From Microbacterium rhizomatis (GTDB taxonomy: Bacteria > Actinomycetota > Actinomycetes > Actinomycetales > Microbacteriaceae), in the NCBI RefSeq assembly GCF_008710745.1, contig NZ_VYSA01000002.1, positions 868,001 to 932,000 of the forward strand: DNA of 64,000 nt, in the 5' to 3' direction. Shown in pieces: positions 19,029 to 27,396 of this stretch. Position 1 is the first letter of the stretch. Each line of letters begins with the position of its first letter. The notes beneath the pieces are model-generated. The model worked only from the letters and a program-made list of their open reading frames with translations. It did no database searches and was not told where the DNA came from. A program made the position numbers and the translations under genes.

Positions 19029-19799
19029 ATGACTGGTCCCGTGACCTCCGACACCAGAGCATCCACGAGGCGCGGCCGCCCACGTAAGCCGATGATCCTC
19101 GCCGAGACGATCGCCGACGGCATCGTCGACGCGGGGATGCGTCCGGGGGAACGCCTGCCCGCCGAAGCCGAGATGGCTCTGAAGTACAGCGCAGGGCGCG
19201 CGTCCGTGCGGGAGTCGCTCCGGATCCTCGAGGCGGAGGGAATCGTCGAGACGCGCGTGGGCGCCGGAGGAGGAGCCTTCGTCGCGCATCCGCGCCGCGA
19301 GAGCATCGCCCGGCCGCTCTCGGTCCTCATGCGGATGAGCGACATCGGGTTGCGAGAGGTTCTCGAAGCGCGTCTGCTCATCGAGCCGTCGCTCGCCGCC
19401 GCAGCGGCCTCGCACTGCACCCCTGCGCAGGCCGCGCTCCTGGAGAGCGCGAACGACGCGCTCGGACGGCTCGAAGAGGGCGGCGAGGACTGGCGACGGA
19501 TGAACCGCGAGTACCACACGCTGATCGCCGAGATCGCGGCGAACCGACCGCTGGCGATGATGTGGGACATCCTGAGCATGATCGCCGACGGCCACGACGC
19601 CGGCGTCCGCTATCCGGCGCACTCGCTCCACGAGGCCGATGCCGCGCACCGCAAGATCCTGCGCGCGATCGTCGCGGGTGACGGCGAAGGGGCGGCTCGC
19701 GCGATGCGCATCCACCTCGAGGCGATGGCCGAGCACGTCGCCCGCTCCTACCCGCAGCTCCTCGACGGTCCGATCGCGATCGTGCGCTCGCAGAGCTGA
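19029..19799 (+). CDS. GntR-family regulator, FadR subgroup
   Basis: A 256-residue regulator. The winged helix covers about 25-90 (ETIADGIVDAGMRPGERLPA, then EMALKYSAGRASVRESLRIL and GIVETRVGAGGGAFV). The FCD-type all-helical effector domain follows (EVLEARLLIEPSLAAAAASH; MNREYHTLIAEIA; HRKILRAIVAGDGEGAARAM). FCD domains bind metal and small carboxylate or acyl ligands. It starts 2 nt after the acyl-CoA dehydrogenase stop and is in the same operon, so it probably reports an intermediate of this branch. The palindrome at 17828-17843 is a plausible target. Confidence 0.9.
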   Translation: MTGPVTSDTRASTRRGRPRKPMILAETIADGIVDAGMRPGERLPAEAEMALKYSAGRASVRESLRILEAEGIVETRVGAGGGAFVAHPRRESIARPLSVLMRMSDIGLREVLEARLLIEPSLAAAAASHCTPAQAALLESANDALGRLEEGGEDWRRMNREYHTLIAEIAANRPLAMMWDILSMIADGHDAGVRYPAHSLHEADAAHRKILRAIVAGDGEGAARAMRIHLEAMAEHVARSYPQLLDGPIAIVRSQS

Positions 19800-19819
19800 T
19801 TCGAGATACGAGGATCGAC

Positions 19820-20743
19820 ATGACCGCGACTTCCCTCCCCGACTCCGTCGTCATCTACGAGGTCGGCGCCCGCGACGGGCTCCAGAACGAGGCCATCACC
19901 GTCTCGACGCACGACAAGATCGCCTTCATCCGGCGCCTCGCCGAGGCGGGCCTGACCACGATCGAGGCGACCAGCTTCGTGCATCCGAAATGGATCCCCC
20001 AGCTGGCCGACGCGGAGGACGTGCTCGCGGGTCTCGATCTTGCCGGGGACCCGGCGCTGTCGCTGCCGGTGCTCGTGCCGAACGAACGCGGCCTAGACCG
20101 TGCGCTGGCGGCCGGCGTGACCCGCATCGCGATCTTCGGCAGCGCCACCGACACCTTCGCGCGGAAGAACCTCAATCGGTCGCTCGAGGACCAGTTCGCC
20201 ATGTTCGAGCCCACCGTCGCCCGCGCCCGCGCCGCGGGCATCGACGTGCGTGCCTATGTGTCGATGTGCTTCGGCGACCCTTGGGAGGGCGACGTGCCGA
20301 TCGCCCAGGTCGTCGAGGTCGGCCGGCGCCTGTTCGACCTGGGCGCGTCGCAGCTGTCGATCGGAGACACGCTCGGCCTTGCGACGCCCGGCCGCGTCCA
20401 CGACCTGCTTGGGGCCTTCGCCGCCGCCGGACTCGGAGCGGACGACCTCGCGGTGCACTTCCACGACACGTATGGTCAGGCGCTCGCGAACTCGTACGCC
20501 GCGCTCGAGGCGGGCATCCGCACCTTCGATGCATCAGCCGGCGGCCTCCGCGGCTGTCCGTACGCCCCCGGTGCGGCCGGCAACCTCGCCACGGAAGACC
20601 TGGTGTGGATGCTCGACGGACTCGGCATCCGGAGCGGCGTCGACGTCGCGGCCCTCGCCCGCACGAGCACCTGGATGGCCGCGACGCTCGGCCGTCCGTC
20701 CACGTCCCGCGTCGTGCAGGCACTCGCCGCGCAGGACGCCTGA
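19820..20743 (+). CDS. mvaB: Hydroxymethylglutaryl-CoA lyase
   Basis: This enzyme splits HMG-CoA into acetoacetate and acetyl-CoA, the end of leucine and isoprenoid catabolism. The 307-residue barrel protein shows VGARDGLQNEAITVSTHDK (catalytic Arg-Asp), IEATSFVHPKWIPQLAD, SIGDTLGLATPGRVHDLL, VHFHDTYGQALANSYAAL (metal His pair), and the signature GGLRGCPYAPGAAGNLATED with the active-site Cys. The signature has Arg where most members have Gly (GGLGGCP), so related substrates such as other 3-hydroxy-3-methylacyl-CoAs are possible. Confidence 0.92.
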   Translation: MTATSLPDSVVIYEVGARDGLQNEAITVSTHDKIAFIRRLAEAGLTTIEATSFVHPKWIPQLADAEDVLAGLDLAGDPALSLPVLVPNERGLDRALAAGVTRIAIFGSATDTFARKNLNRSLEDQFAMFEPTVARARAAGIDVRAYVSMCFGDPWEGDVPIAQVVEVGRRLFDLGASQLSIGDTLGLATPGRVHDLLGAFAAAGLGADDLAVHFHDTYGQALANSYAALEAGIRTFDASAGGLRGCPYAPGAAGNLATEDLVWMLDGLGIRSGVDVAALARTSTWMAATLGRPSTSRVVQALAAQDA

Positions 20744-20799
20744 GCCCAGCGACACGCGGACACGAACACGAACACGAATCGATCACGAAGGAGAGACCG

Positions 20800-21285
20800 A
20801 TGACAATACACACGCGGCGGGGCCGCTACTACGAAGAGATGATCACGGGCGACGTGTTCCGGCACGACCCCGGAAGGACGATCACCGAGGCCGACAACGT
20901 GCTGTTCTGCAGCATGACGCTCAATGCCCAGACCTTGCATCTGGATGCCGTCAAGTCGGCCGAGTCCGAGTTCGGCCAGCGCCTCGTCAACAGCATGCTC
21001 ACGCTCGCGATCGTGTGCAGCATCGGGGTTCCGGACCTTACGCAGAAGACGACGATCGCGAACCTCGGCTTCCAGGGGATCGACTTCCCGGCCCCGGTGT
21101 TCATCGGCGACACGCTCTACTGCGAGACCGAGATCGGCGTGAAGCGCCTCTCGGCCTCGCGACCGGGCCAGGGCATCGTCACCCTCGAGCACCGCGGTCA
21201 CAACCAGGACGGGGTCCTCGTCTGCCGCGCCGTGCGCACCGCGCTCGTGCGCTGCATCCCAGAGGACGAGGCGATTCCCGCGTGA
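20800..21285 (+). CDS. MaoC-family dehydratase
   Basis: A 161-residue single-hotdog protein. It starts with a family-typical GRYYEEMITGDVFRHDPGRT and contains TITEADNVLFCSMTLNAQTL, in which the usual D...N.xH catalytic segment is modified to a form common in mesaconyl/methylcitrate-type MaoC proteins (ADNVLF...LNAQTLHLD). A later segment reads NLGFQGIDFPAPVFIGDTLY. GAAGGAG precedes ATG 20800. It probably hydrates a branched or methylated enoyl-CoA. The next gene overlaps it by 4 nt. Confidence 0.85.
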   Translation: MTIHTRRGRYYEEMITGDVFRHDPGRTITEADNVLFCSMTLNAQTLHLDAVKSAESEFGQRLVNSMLTLAIVCSIGVPDLTQKTTIANLGFQGIDFPAPVFIGDTLYCETEIGVKRLSASRPGQGIVTLEHRGHNQDGVLVCRAVRTALVRCIPEDEAIPA

Positions 21286-21785
21286 CGGCGCAACCCGATC
21301 GGGTCGGCCAACGCATCGACGCGCTCGACCGCCGGTTGCGCGTGCTCGAGAGCGTGCGCGATATCGAAGCGCTCGCTGCGCGATACCACACGCTCTGTGA
21401 CGGCGGATGGGCCGGGCCCAGTCACGCCGACCCCGATGCCCTGGCCGATCTGTGGACGCCGGACGGCGTGTACCGGATCAATCCGCGACGGCCGCCGTGC
21501 CGCGGGCGCGACGAGATCCGCGAGCAGTTCGTTCGGCTGCAGTCCTCGATGCCGTGGATCCTGCACACGTTCACCAACAGCGACATCGAGGTCGATCTCG
21601 ACGCCGGCACTGCGACGGGCATCTTCAAGGGCATCGCCTACTACCGGCGCCGCGACGGCAACCACATCGTCGTCGGGTCGTACACCGGCGCGTTCGCACG
21701 AACCGGTGGCGGGTGGCGATTCAGCTCGTGGGTCGCCGACCTTGCGCACGGGTCGGTGCTGACTCCCGACGAGAGCACGGCGTGA
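21282..21785 (+). CDS. SnoaL/NTF2-like protein
   Basis: A 167-residue alpha+beta-barrel protein of the nuclear transport factor 2 superfamily. GTG 21282 overlaps the MaoC stop (GTGA). After a helical lead (RVLESVRDIEALAARYHTLC) comes the cone-shaped barrel: DALADLWTPDGVYRI, then GRDEIREQFVRLQSSMPWIL and HTFTNSDIEVDLDAGTATG. Members include ketosteroid isomerase-like and dehydratase-like enzymes; the exact reaction is not determinable. It is one of four such genes in the island and overlaps the next gene by 4 nt. Confidence 0.82.
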   Translation: MTAQPDRVGQRIDALDRRLRVLESVRDIEALAARYHTLCDGGWAGPSHADPDALADLWTPDGVYRINPRRPPCRGRDEIREQFVRLQSSMPWILHTFTNSDIEVDLDAGTATGIFKGIAYYRRRDGNHIVVGSYTGAFARTGGGWRFSSWVADLAHGSVLTPDESTA

Positions 21786-22663
21786 TCGTTCCCGGCGGCC
21801 CGTGGGGGGTGTGGTCGACGGGCCTCCGTCTGCGCGAGACGAGCGCCGCGGTGGATGCCGCGCTTGCACTCGAGGCAGCCGGCTACTCCGCGCTGTGGAT
21901 GACGGGCGGCTTCGACAGCCCGTTCGAGCGCGTCCGCGCTCTGCTGTCGAGCACGACTCGCGTGACGGTGGCCACCGGCATCCTGAGCATCTGGTCGATG
22001 ACGGCCGCCGAGGTGGCCACCGAGGTCGACGCTCTCGCGTCGCGGGAACGTGACCGCTTCCTGCTCGGGCTCGGCGTGAGCCACGCGAAGTTCGTCGACC
22101 GCGGCGTACCCGGGCGCTACCGCCGGCCCCTGACGCGCATGCACGAGTACCTCGACGACCTCGACCGCGCTGATCCCCTCCGCGCCAGTCGGACCGTGCT
22201 CGCCGCGCTCGGACCGCGGATGCTCGAGCTCGCGGCCGAACGGACCACCGGCGCCCACCCGTATCTGACGACGCCCGAGCACACTTCGTGGGCACGGGAG
22301 CTGATCGGCACCGAGACCTTCCTCGCTCCGACGCAGATGGTCGTTCTCGAGGCCGACCCGGCCACCGCGCGCGAGGCGGCGCGGCGCTACCTCGCGATGT
22401 ACCTGGGGCAGCCGAACTACATCACGAGCTGGATGCGGCTCGGCTTCTCCGCCGATGATTTCGCCGCCGGGGGGTCTGACCGGCTGGTCGACGCCCTCGT
22501 GGCCTGGGGAGAAGAGGATGCCGTCACCACCCGTCTCCGCCGTCACCTCGACGCGGGCGCCGATCACGTCTGCATCCAGATGCTCGATCGCGAAGGCGGC
22601 TGGAAGGATCAGCCTCTCCCGGTCGGCGACTGGCAGCGCCTGGCCGAGGCCCTCGCCGGCTGA
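21782..22663 (+). CDS. Luciferase-like (LLM) F420/flavin-dependent oxidoreductase
   Basis: A 293-residue TIM-barrel enzyme. GTG 21782 overlaps the SnoaL stop. The N-terminal strand reads PWGVWSTGLRLRETSAAVDA, followed by AALALEAAGYSALWMTGGFD, VTVATGILSIWSMTAAEVAT, and RDRFLLGLGVSHAKFVDRG. These are barrel features of the TIGR03620-type F420-dependent group. The cofactor (F420 or FMN) is inferred from family and from cofE at 5889-6680. Last gene of the operon from 17860. A weak inverted repeat TTTGACG/CGTCAAA (22669-22698) follows its stop. Confidence 0.85.
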   Translation: MIVPGGPWGVWSTGLRLRETSAAVDAALALEAAGYSALWMTGGFDSPFERVRALLSSTTRVTVATGILSIWSMTAAEVATEVDALASRERDRFLLGLGVSHAKFVDRGVPGRYRRPLTRMHEYLDDLDRADPLRASRTVLAALGPRMLELAAERTTGAHPYLTTPEHTSWARELIGTETFLAPTQMVVLEADPATAREAARRYLAMYLGQPNYITSWMRLGFSADDFAAGGSDRLVDALVAWGEEDAVTTRLRRHLDAGADHVCIQMLDREGGWKDQPLPVGDWQRLAEALAG

Positions 22664-22693
22664 AATCGTTTGACGACTCCGCCCGCGCAGCCG

Positions 22694-22957
22694 TCAAAGG
22701 GCGTCGATGAGTTCGCGCATGAGCTGCGAGGGCGTGGTGTGGCGCTCCTGCGCCACCTCATCCAGTTTCGCGCGGCGCGCCGCGTCGAGGCGAAGGGTGA
22801 AGGGACGGGCCTGTGCGCCCACGCTGATAGGGCGGCCGGGCACCGAGGGACCGAGGTGCTTTCCGGTGTATCCCGTATCGGATTCTGCTTCGGCAGCCCA
22901 CGACTCGATGTCTTCGTCTGTGAACGGAATCCCGTTCACGTCGCTGTACGTGCCCAT
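22694..22957 (-). CDS. Ribbon-helix-helix antitoxin-like protein
   Basis: An 87-residue protein. Its N-terminal half (FTDEDIESWAAEAESDTGY) is the toxin-contacting tail seen in many actinobacterial antitoxins. The C-terminal half is a ribbon-helix-helix domain: RPFTLRLDAARRAKLDEVAQ, then ERHTTPSQLMRELIDAL. It begins 4 nt after the toxin-like gene stop. In such modules the antitoxin neutralises the toxin and represses the operon through the inverted repeat upstream. Confidence 0.8.
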   Translation of the reverse strand: MGTYSDVNGIPFTDEDIESWAAEAESDTGYTGKHLGPSVPGRPISVGAQARPFTLRLDAARRAKLDEVAQERHTTPSQLMRELIDAL

Positions 22958-22961
22958 TCGT

Positions 22962-23222
22962 CTACCTCCTCAGTCCAACCTCGATGAGAACCTTCTTCGT
23001 CGCGGGCATGGCGTGAAAGATCAGCCAGCCATCCGGTTCGTCTTCCACGGCGATGTACTCCAGCAAACGTCCGCTCGTATCCGTCCCGACACCCACCCAC
23101 TGCACCGGGTGGGTGTCACGTGCGCGGGCTCGCAGAGTGCCTTCGAACGCCTCGATCACATCCGAAACCATCACCTCGGGGTGACAATCCGTGACCCTCG
23201 GATGCACTCGTACTCGCACCAT
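22962..23222 (-). CDS. Small toxin-like protein of a TA module
   Basis: An 86-residue protein (MVRVRVHPRVTDCHPEVMVS) with a conserved-looking core VQWVGVGTDTSGRLLEYIAV, then DGWLIFHAMPATKKVLIEVG. The strand-rich pattern with GRLLE and WLIFHA resembles small RNase-like toxins (BrnT/RelE-like) found with HTH or RHH antitoxins in actinomycetes. The order toxin then antitoxin with a 4-nt gap supports a TA pair. ATG 23222 has GAGCGGGG upstream; a TTG four codons earlier is possible. Confidence 0.65.
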   Translation of the reverse strand: MVRVRVHPRVTDCHPEVMVSDVIEAFEGTLRARARDTHPVQWVGVGTDTSGRLLEYIAVEDEPDGWLIFHAMPATKKVLIEVGLRR

Positions 23223-23237
23223 CACCCCGCTCAATCA

Positions 23238-23265
23238 TTTCGTACCACATGAGTGTAGTACGAAA
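23238..23265. promoter_or_regulatory. TA-module operator, 8-bp inverted repeat
   Basis: TTTCGTAC (23238-23245) and GTACGAAA (23258-23265) are perfect complementary arms with a 12-nt centre, placed just upstream of the toxin-like gene. The location and symmetry suit autorepression by the ribbon-helix-helix antitoxin. Confidence 0.6.
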
Positions 23266-23284
23266 ACCGCCTCGCGGGCTCAAC

Positions 23285-24433
23285 CTAGAGGGTGGCGGCG
23301 CTTCCCAGGACGAGCGTGCCCGAGCTCATGAACATCCCGCCGACGCCGGTCGCGACGCTGATGTCGACGCCGTCGACCTGTGCGGCCGCAGTGCCGCGCA
23401 CCTGCCGCACGGACTCCTGAATCGCGAACATGCCGTACATGCCCGTGTGGGTATACGACAGGCCTCCGCCGTTCGTGTTGAGCGGCAACCGGCCGCCCGG
23501 GGCCGTGTTGCGGTCCTCGATGAAAGCGGGAGCCTCGCCCCGCCCGACGAATCCGAGATCCTCCAGGCCGTAGATGGGAACGTGCGCGAACGCGTCGTAG
23601 ATCATGAGGTGGTCGACCTCGTCGCGGCGAACGCCCGACTGCGCGAACGCGCGCTCGCCACCGATGCGGATGGCCCGCGACGAGGTTAGGCTCTCGAGGC
23701 CCGCGACCGTCGACGATTCGCTGCTCTCGCCGGCGCCGAGCACGTAGACCGGCGACGACGACAGGTCCTTCGCGCGCTCCGCCGAAGTGATGACGAGCGC
23801 TCCCCCGCCGTCGGTGACGAGGCAGCAGTGCAGCAGGTGGATCGGGTCGGCGATGACGGCGGATGCGAAGACGTCGTCGACCGTGATGGGGTCGCGGAGC
23901 TTCGCCCGGGGGTTCCGCGACGCCCACTCGCGCTGGATCACGGGCACCAGAGCGAGCTGCTCCCGTGTCATCCCGTAGTCGGCCATGTAGCGGCGCACGC
24001 CGATCGGGAACAGCGAGGGAGCCCCGACGGGCCCGTACGGCACCTCGAACTGTCCCATCAGCGACTGGGGCGCGGGCGCCCACGGCACCATCCCGACCCG
24101 CGAGCGGCCCGACTCGCCGTGCGTGACGAGGACGGTGTGGCAGAGCCCCGCTGTGATGGCGGCCATCGCGTGCCGCACGTGGAGCATGTACGACGAGCCG
24201 CCGACGTTCGTCCCATCGAGGTACTCGGGCACGATTCCGAGATAGTCGGCGACATCGACCGGCATCTCTCCCGCCGACGCGACGCCGTCGACGTCAGCCG
24301 GCGTCAGCCCGCAGTCGGCGAGCGCGTTGAGCGCGGCATCCACGTGCAGCTCGAGAGCCGATTTGTCGGGGATGCGACCGAGGTCGGTGCTTTCGGCGGC
24401 TCCGACGATCGCCACTGCTCCGCGCAAGGTCAC
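23285..24433 (-). CDS. Thiolase-fold protein without nucleophilic Cys (aldolase-like)
   Basis: A 382-residue thiolase-superfamily protein of the lipid-transfer-protein subgroup. The position that holds the nucleophilic Cys in thiolases reads TNVGGSSYMLHVRHAMAA, with Ser-Ser instead of the ACASG seen at 41834-43018. The C-terminal region keeps YDAFAHVPIYGLEDLGFVG and NTNGGGLSYTHTGMYGMFA. It overlaps a DUF35 gene by 4 nt. Cys-less thiolase homologues paired with DUF35 proteins (Ltp2-type) act as retro-aldolases on side-chain acyl-CoAs, so an aldolase role is more likely than thiolysis. Last gene of an eight-gene operon starting at the ABC binding protein. Confidence 0.87.
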   Translation of the reverse strand: MTLRGAVAIVGAAESTDLGRIPDKSALELHVDAALNALADCGLTPADVDGVASAGEMPVDVADYLGIVPEYLDGTNVGGSSYMLHVRHAMAAITAGLCHTVLVTHGESGRSRVGMVPWAPAPQSLMGQFEVPYGPVGAPSLFPIGVRRYMADYGMTREQLALVPVIQREWASRNPRAKLRDPITVDDVFASAVIADPIHLLHCCLVTDGGGALVITSAERAKDLSSSPVYVLGAGESSESSTVAGLESLTSSRAIRIGGERAFAQSGVRRDEVDHLMIYDAFAHVPIYGLEDLGFVGRGEAPAFIEDRNTAPGGRLPLNTNGGGLSYTHTGMYGMFAIQESVRQVRGTAAAQVDGVDISVATGVGGMFMSSGTLVLGSAATL

Positions 24434-24825
24434 TTCTGCGCCACCTCCGGCTCGAAATACAGCACTTTTCGGTCGCCGCGCTCCTCGAAGACCGCACGGA
24501 GCGGAACATCGATCTCCAGCTCGGCCGGATCGGTCGTGGCGATACCCGCCAGCATCCGCGGCCCTTCCGCCAGCTGGACGATGGCGAGGGCGTAGGGCGG
24601 CTCGAACCCCTCAGGCCCGCGCTGATTGACGACGAACGACAGGAGCGTCGCGGTGCCCGCCGCGTCGACGAGCTCGATCGAACGGCCGCCGCAGCGCGGG
24701 CACGAGCTGCGCGGGTACAGGAAGAACGAGCCGCAGTCCCGGCATCGCGGCACGGTCAGCCGGCCGAGGTCGATGCGGTCGAACCACTCGCGGGTGTCGG
24801 GGGTCGGGAGGGCGACGGGCTTCAT
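24430..24825 (-). CDS. DUF35 zinc-ribbon/OB-fold protein
   Basis: A 131-residue protein with an N-terminal zinc ribbon (VPRCRDCGSFFLYPRSSCPR followed by CGG, four Cys) and an OB-fold (ATLLSFVVNQRGPEGFEPPY; EIDVPLRAVFEERG). DUF35 proteins bind CoA and stabilise thiolase-fold partners; here the partner is the overlapping Cys-less thiolase-like gene. It starts 4 nt after the acyl-CoA ligase stop. Confidence 0.92.
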   Translation of the reverse strand: MKPVALPTPDTREWFDRIDLGRLTVPRCRDCGSFFLYPRSSCPRCGGRSIELVDAAGTATLLSFVVNQRGPEGFEPPYALAIVQLAEGPRMLAGIATTDPAELEIDVPLRAVFEERGDRKVLYFEPEVAQK

Positions 24826-24829
24826 GGCA

Positions 24830-26374
24830 TCACTTCGCGATCAGATCGGGCAGGAGGTGCTTGCGGAGCTTGCCGTTCTCTCCGCGTGGCAGCGCGGCCA
24901 CCACCTCCACGCGGCGGGGCATCTTGAACCGCGCGAGGCGTTCCGAGAGGAACTCGAGCAGCGGTGGGGTGCTTTCGGCGGGCGACAGCGCAAGCGGAGA
25001 ATCAGGCACGGCTTCGACGACGGCGCAGACCGTCTCGCCCCATTCGGGATCGGGCAGTCCGATCACACCCGCGTCGCGGACGTCGGGGTGCGCGAGCAGG
25101 GCTGCCTCGATCTCGGCAGGGTAGATGTTCACGCCGCCGGAGACGATCACCTCCGACACACGGGCGAGGAGGTAGAGGTAGCCGTCGTCGTCGATGCAGC
25201 CGACATCGCCGACGGTGACGAAGTCGCCGTGCCTGCCGGCCTCGGTCTTCGTCGGGTCGCCGCGGTACTCGAACGCGTGCGCACCCATCCGCAGGAACAC
25301 GGCCCCGCTCGTACCGGCGGGCACGTCGTTGCGCGACGCATCGAGGATCCGCACCTCCGCGCCGGGCTGCGCGCGTCCGACACTCCCGGGGCGCTCGAGC
25401 CACTCGAACGAATCGATGACCGTGCCGGCGGCTTCGGTGGCGCCGTAGTACTCCCAGATCACCGGACCGAACCACGCGATCATGTCGCGCTTGACGGCCT
25501 CGGGGCAGGGGCCGGCGCCGTGCACGAGGTTGCGCATCGAGCTGACGTCGTAGCGCGAGCGCACGTCTTCGGGCAGCCGCAACAGCCGATGCAGCTGGGT
25601 GGGCACCATATGCGTGGTCGTGACGTGTTGATCCTGGATGAGGCGGAGCACCCCTTCCGGATCGAACGACTCGGTGAGCACCACCGCGTGTCCGAAGTGG
25701 AGGGATGTCACGGCCAGGCCGCTGACCGCCGTGTGACTCAGCGGCGACGTCACCAGGTGCACGCCCGAGGCGAGCGGCTCGATGCCGAACATGCCGAGCT
25801 GCCACCTGGCGCCCGCTTCGAAGACGTCATCCGGGTCGCCGGTGGCGAGCTTGCGCGCCACACCCTTCGGGCGACCGGTCGTGCCCGACGTGTAGCCGAG
25901 GAATGCCCCCGGTGTGCGATCAGCGGGAGCGTAGACAGGATGTCGCGGCAGCACCGTTCGGACATCCTGGAAGCCGTCATCCGTGCCGAACGAGAAGCAC
26001 ACCTCCGGCGCGATGCGGCCAGCCAGGGCGGCCTCGTGCACGACGCGCGCGAACCTCGACGAGGTGAAGAGCGCCACGGGAGCGGCATCCTCGACGATGT
26101 ACGCGATCTCGGCGGCTGTGAGAGCGGTGTTGACGGGCACGTAGTACGCCCCCGACTGCTGGCATGCGAGCGCGAGTGCGAGCGCGAACGGCTCGTTCGC
26201 GACGACGCCGACCGCCCGGTCGCCCGCCGTCATCCCGAGGCTCTTCAAGAGGTGCGAGAGGCCGTTGGACCACGCCAGCAGTTCTCCTCTGCTGACGATC
26301 GTGCCGTCGGAGCGGACGACAGCCGGGGCGCCGGGGTCGTCGGCGGCGAGTCGCCAGAATCCGAGGCCCGTCAT
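24830..26374 (-). CDS. Acyl-CoA synthetase (AMP-forming)
   Basis: A 514-residue ANL-family ligase that activates a carboxylic acid as acyl-AMP and then acyl-CoA. It has the P-loop GYTSGTTGRPKGVARK, VIWEYYGATEAAGTV (adenine motif), FVTVGDVGCIDDDGYLYL (ribose-binding Asp), the hinge ARVSEVIVSGGVNIYPAEIE, and the catalytic Lys region PRGENGKLRKHLLPDL. The substrate cannot be read from sequence. It overlaps the downstream-type acyl-CoA dehydrogenase gene by 4 nt, in the operon with two dehydrogenases and the DUF35/aldolase pair. Confidence 0.93.
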   Translation of the reverse strand: MTGLGFWRLAADDPGAPAVVRSDGTIVSRGELLAWSNGLSHLLKSLGMTAGDRAVGVVANEPFALALALACQQSGAYYVPVNTALTAAEIAYIVEDAAPVALFTSSRFARVVHEAALAGRIAPEVCFSFGTDDGFQDVRTVLPRHPVYAPADRTPGAFLGYTSGTTGRPKGVARKLATGDPDDVFEAGARWQLGMFGIEPLASGVHLVTSPLSHTAVSGLAVTSLHFGHAVVLTESFDPEGVLRLIQDQHVTTTHMVPTQLHRLLRLPEDVRSRYDVSSMRNLVHGAGPCPEAVKRDMIAWFGPVIWEYYGATEAAGTVIDSFEWLERPGSVGRAQPGAEVRILDASRNDVPAGTSGAVFLRMGAHAFEYRGDPTKTEAGRHGDFVTVGDVGCIDDDGYLYLLARVSEVIVSGGVNIYPAEIEAALLAHPDVRDAGVIGLPDPEWGETVCAVVEAVPDSPLALSPAESTPPLLEFLSERLARFKMPRRVEVVAALPRGENGKLRKHLLPDLIAK

Positions 26375-27396
26375 CGTGACCCGGCTCCGCCGATCTCAGC
26401 GAGGAGATCGCGCGCGAGTGCGCGACGCAGGCTCCGCGTGGTTCCGTACGCGGCCGAGAGACTCATGGCCCGTTTGAGCCAGATGTGCAGGTGGTACTCC
26501 CACGTGAACCCGATCCCGCCATGGAGCTGGAGCGCATGCACGTTCGCGAGGTGAGCCGCGTCACCGGCGTACGCCTTGGCCGCCGCTGCGCGGCGGAATC
26601 CGGCCGGCTCCCCGGCACCGTCGATGGCCGACAGCGCCGCCGACCTGGCCATGTCGGCCATCACGGCGACGTCCGCGATCTTGTGCTTGACGGCTTGGAA
26701 CGACCCGACGGGCCGATCGAACTGCCGGCGCAGGGTGACGTAGTCGACCGTCAGCTCGAGGAGGCGATTGGTCGCTCCGGCCAGCAGGCAGGCCGCGCCC
26801 GCGATCGCAAGCGCGCGGGCGTACCGGATGCTGTCCGCAGAGACGGGGAGCGCAACGCCCTCGGTGCGGTAGGCCACCGCGGTGACGGGGCGCAGGGCGT
26901 CGAGTGAGTCCAGGTCGGTGATCTCGAGCTGATCCGCGGTGAACACCCGGACGCTGTCGTCCTGCCCGATGTCGAGCAGGAGGTCGGCGTCGCGGGCGAA
27001 CGCCACGTGCGGTGCTCCGTCCAAGCGGATGGCGACGATCGCGTCGCCCGCGGCGACGCGCTCGAGCCACGCCGACGCCTCGGGCCACGACGAAGCACCC
27101 AGGACCGTCGCGGCGACGACCGCCGTCTCGAGGAAGGGTTCGGGAGCCGCATGGCGTCCGAGGTTGTAGAGCACGCCGGAGAGGTGGGCAGGCGTGAGGC
27201 CGATGCCACCGAAGTCTTCACCTACGATCGCGGAGATCAGCCCGGCCTCTGCCAGTCGCCCCCACAGCTCGGGGCTGTGGGCGCGCCCCTGGTCGAGACA
27301 CCCGCGCAGATGCTCGACGGAGCAGAACCTCTCGAGCAGATCGTCGCTGAGCTCGGCAAGCTCGCGACGCTCGGTGTCGACGTCTGTCTCGATCAT
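26371..27396 (-). CDS. Acyl-CoA dehydrogenase, short beta-type subunit
   Basis: A 341-residue acyl-CoA dehydrogenase-like protein with the helical N-terminal domain, a degenerate middle domain, and the C-terminal domain containing YVTLRRQFDRPVGSFQAVKH and ALQLHGGIGFTWEYHLHIWL. It lacks a C-terminal EGT motif. It overlaps the longer dehydrogenase gene 27393-28613 by 4 nt. The arrangement resembles the alpha2beta2 FadE heterotetramers of steroid side-chain oxidation (ChsE4-ChsE5 type), in which one subunit contributes part of the FAD site. Confidence 0.9.
   Translation of the reverse strand: MIETDVDTERRELAELSDDLLERFCSVEHLRGCLDQGRAHSPELWGRLAEAGLISAIVGEDFGGIGLTPAHLSGVLYNLGRHAAPEPFLETAVVAATVLGASSWPEASAWLERVAAGDAIVAIRLDGAPHVAFARDADLLLDIGQDDSVRVFTADQLEITDLDSLDALRPVTAVAYRTEGVALPVSADSIRYARALAIAGAACLLAGATNRLLELTVDYVTLRRQFDRPVGSFQAVKHKIADVAVMADMARSAALSAIDGAGEPAGFRRAAAAKAYAGDAAHLANVHALQLHGGIGFTWEYHLHIWLKRAMSLSAAYGTTRSLRRALARDLLAEIGGAGSR

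Noticed and set aside
20757..20778. Short ACACGA repeats before the MaoC gene as a possible regulatory array
   Set aside because: Only a few imperfect 6-nt units without symmetry; likely chance in a short intergenic gap.
22669..22698. TTTGACG/CGTCAAA as a strong bidirectional terminator
   Set aside because: Arms are only 7 bp with a 16-nt loop, no T-tract, and one arm lies inside the antitoxin coding end.
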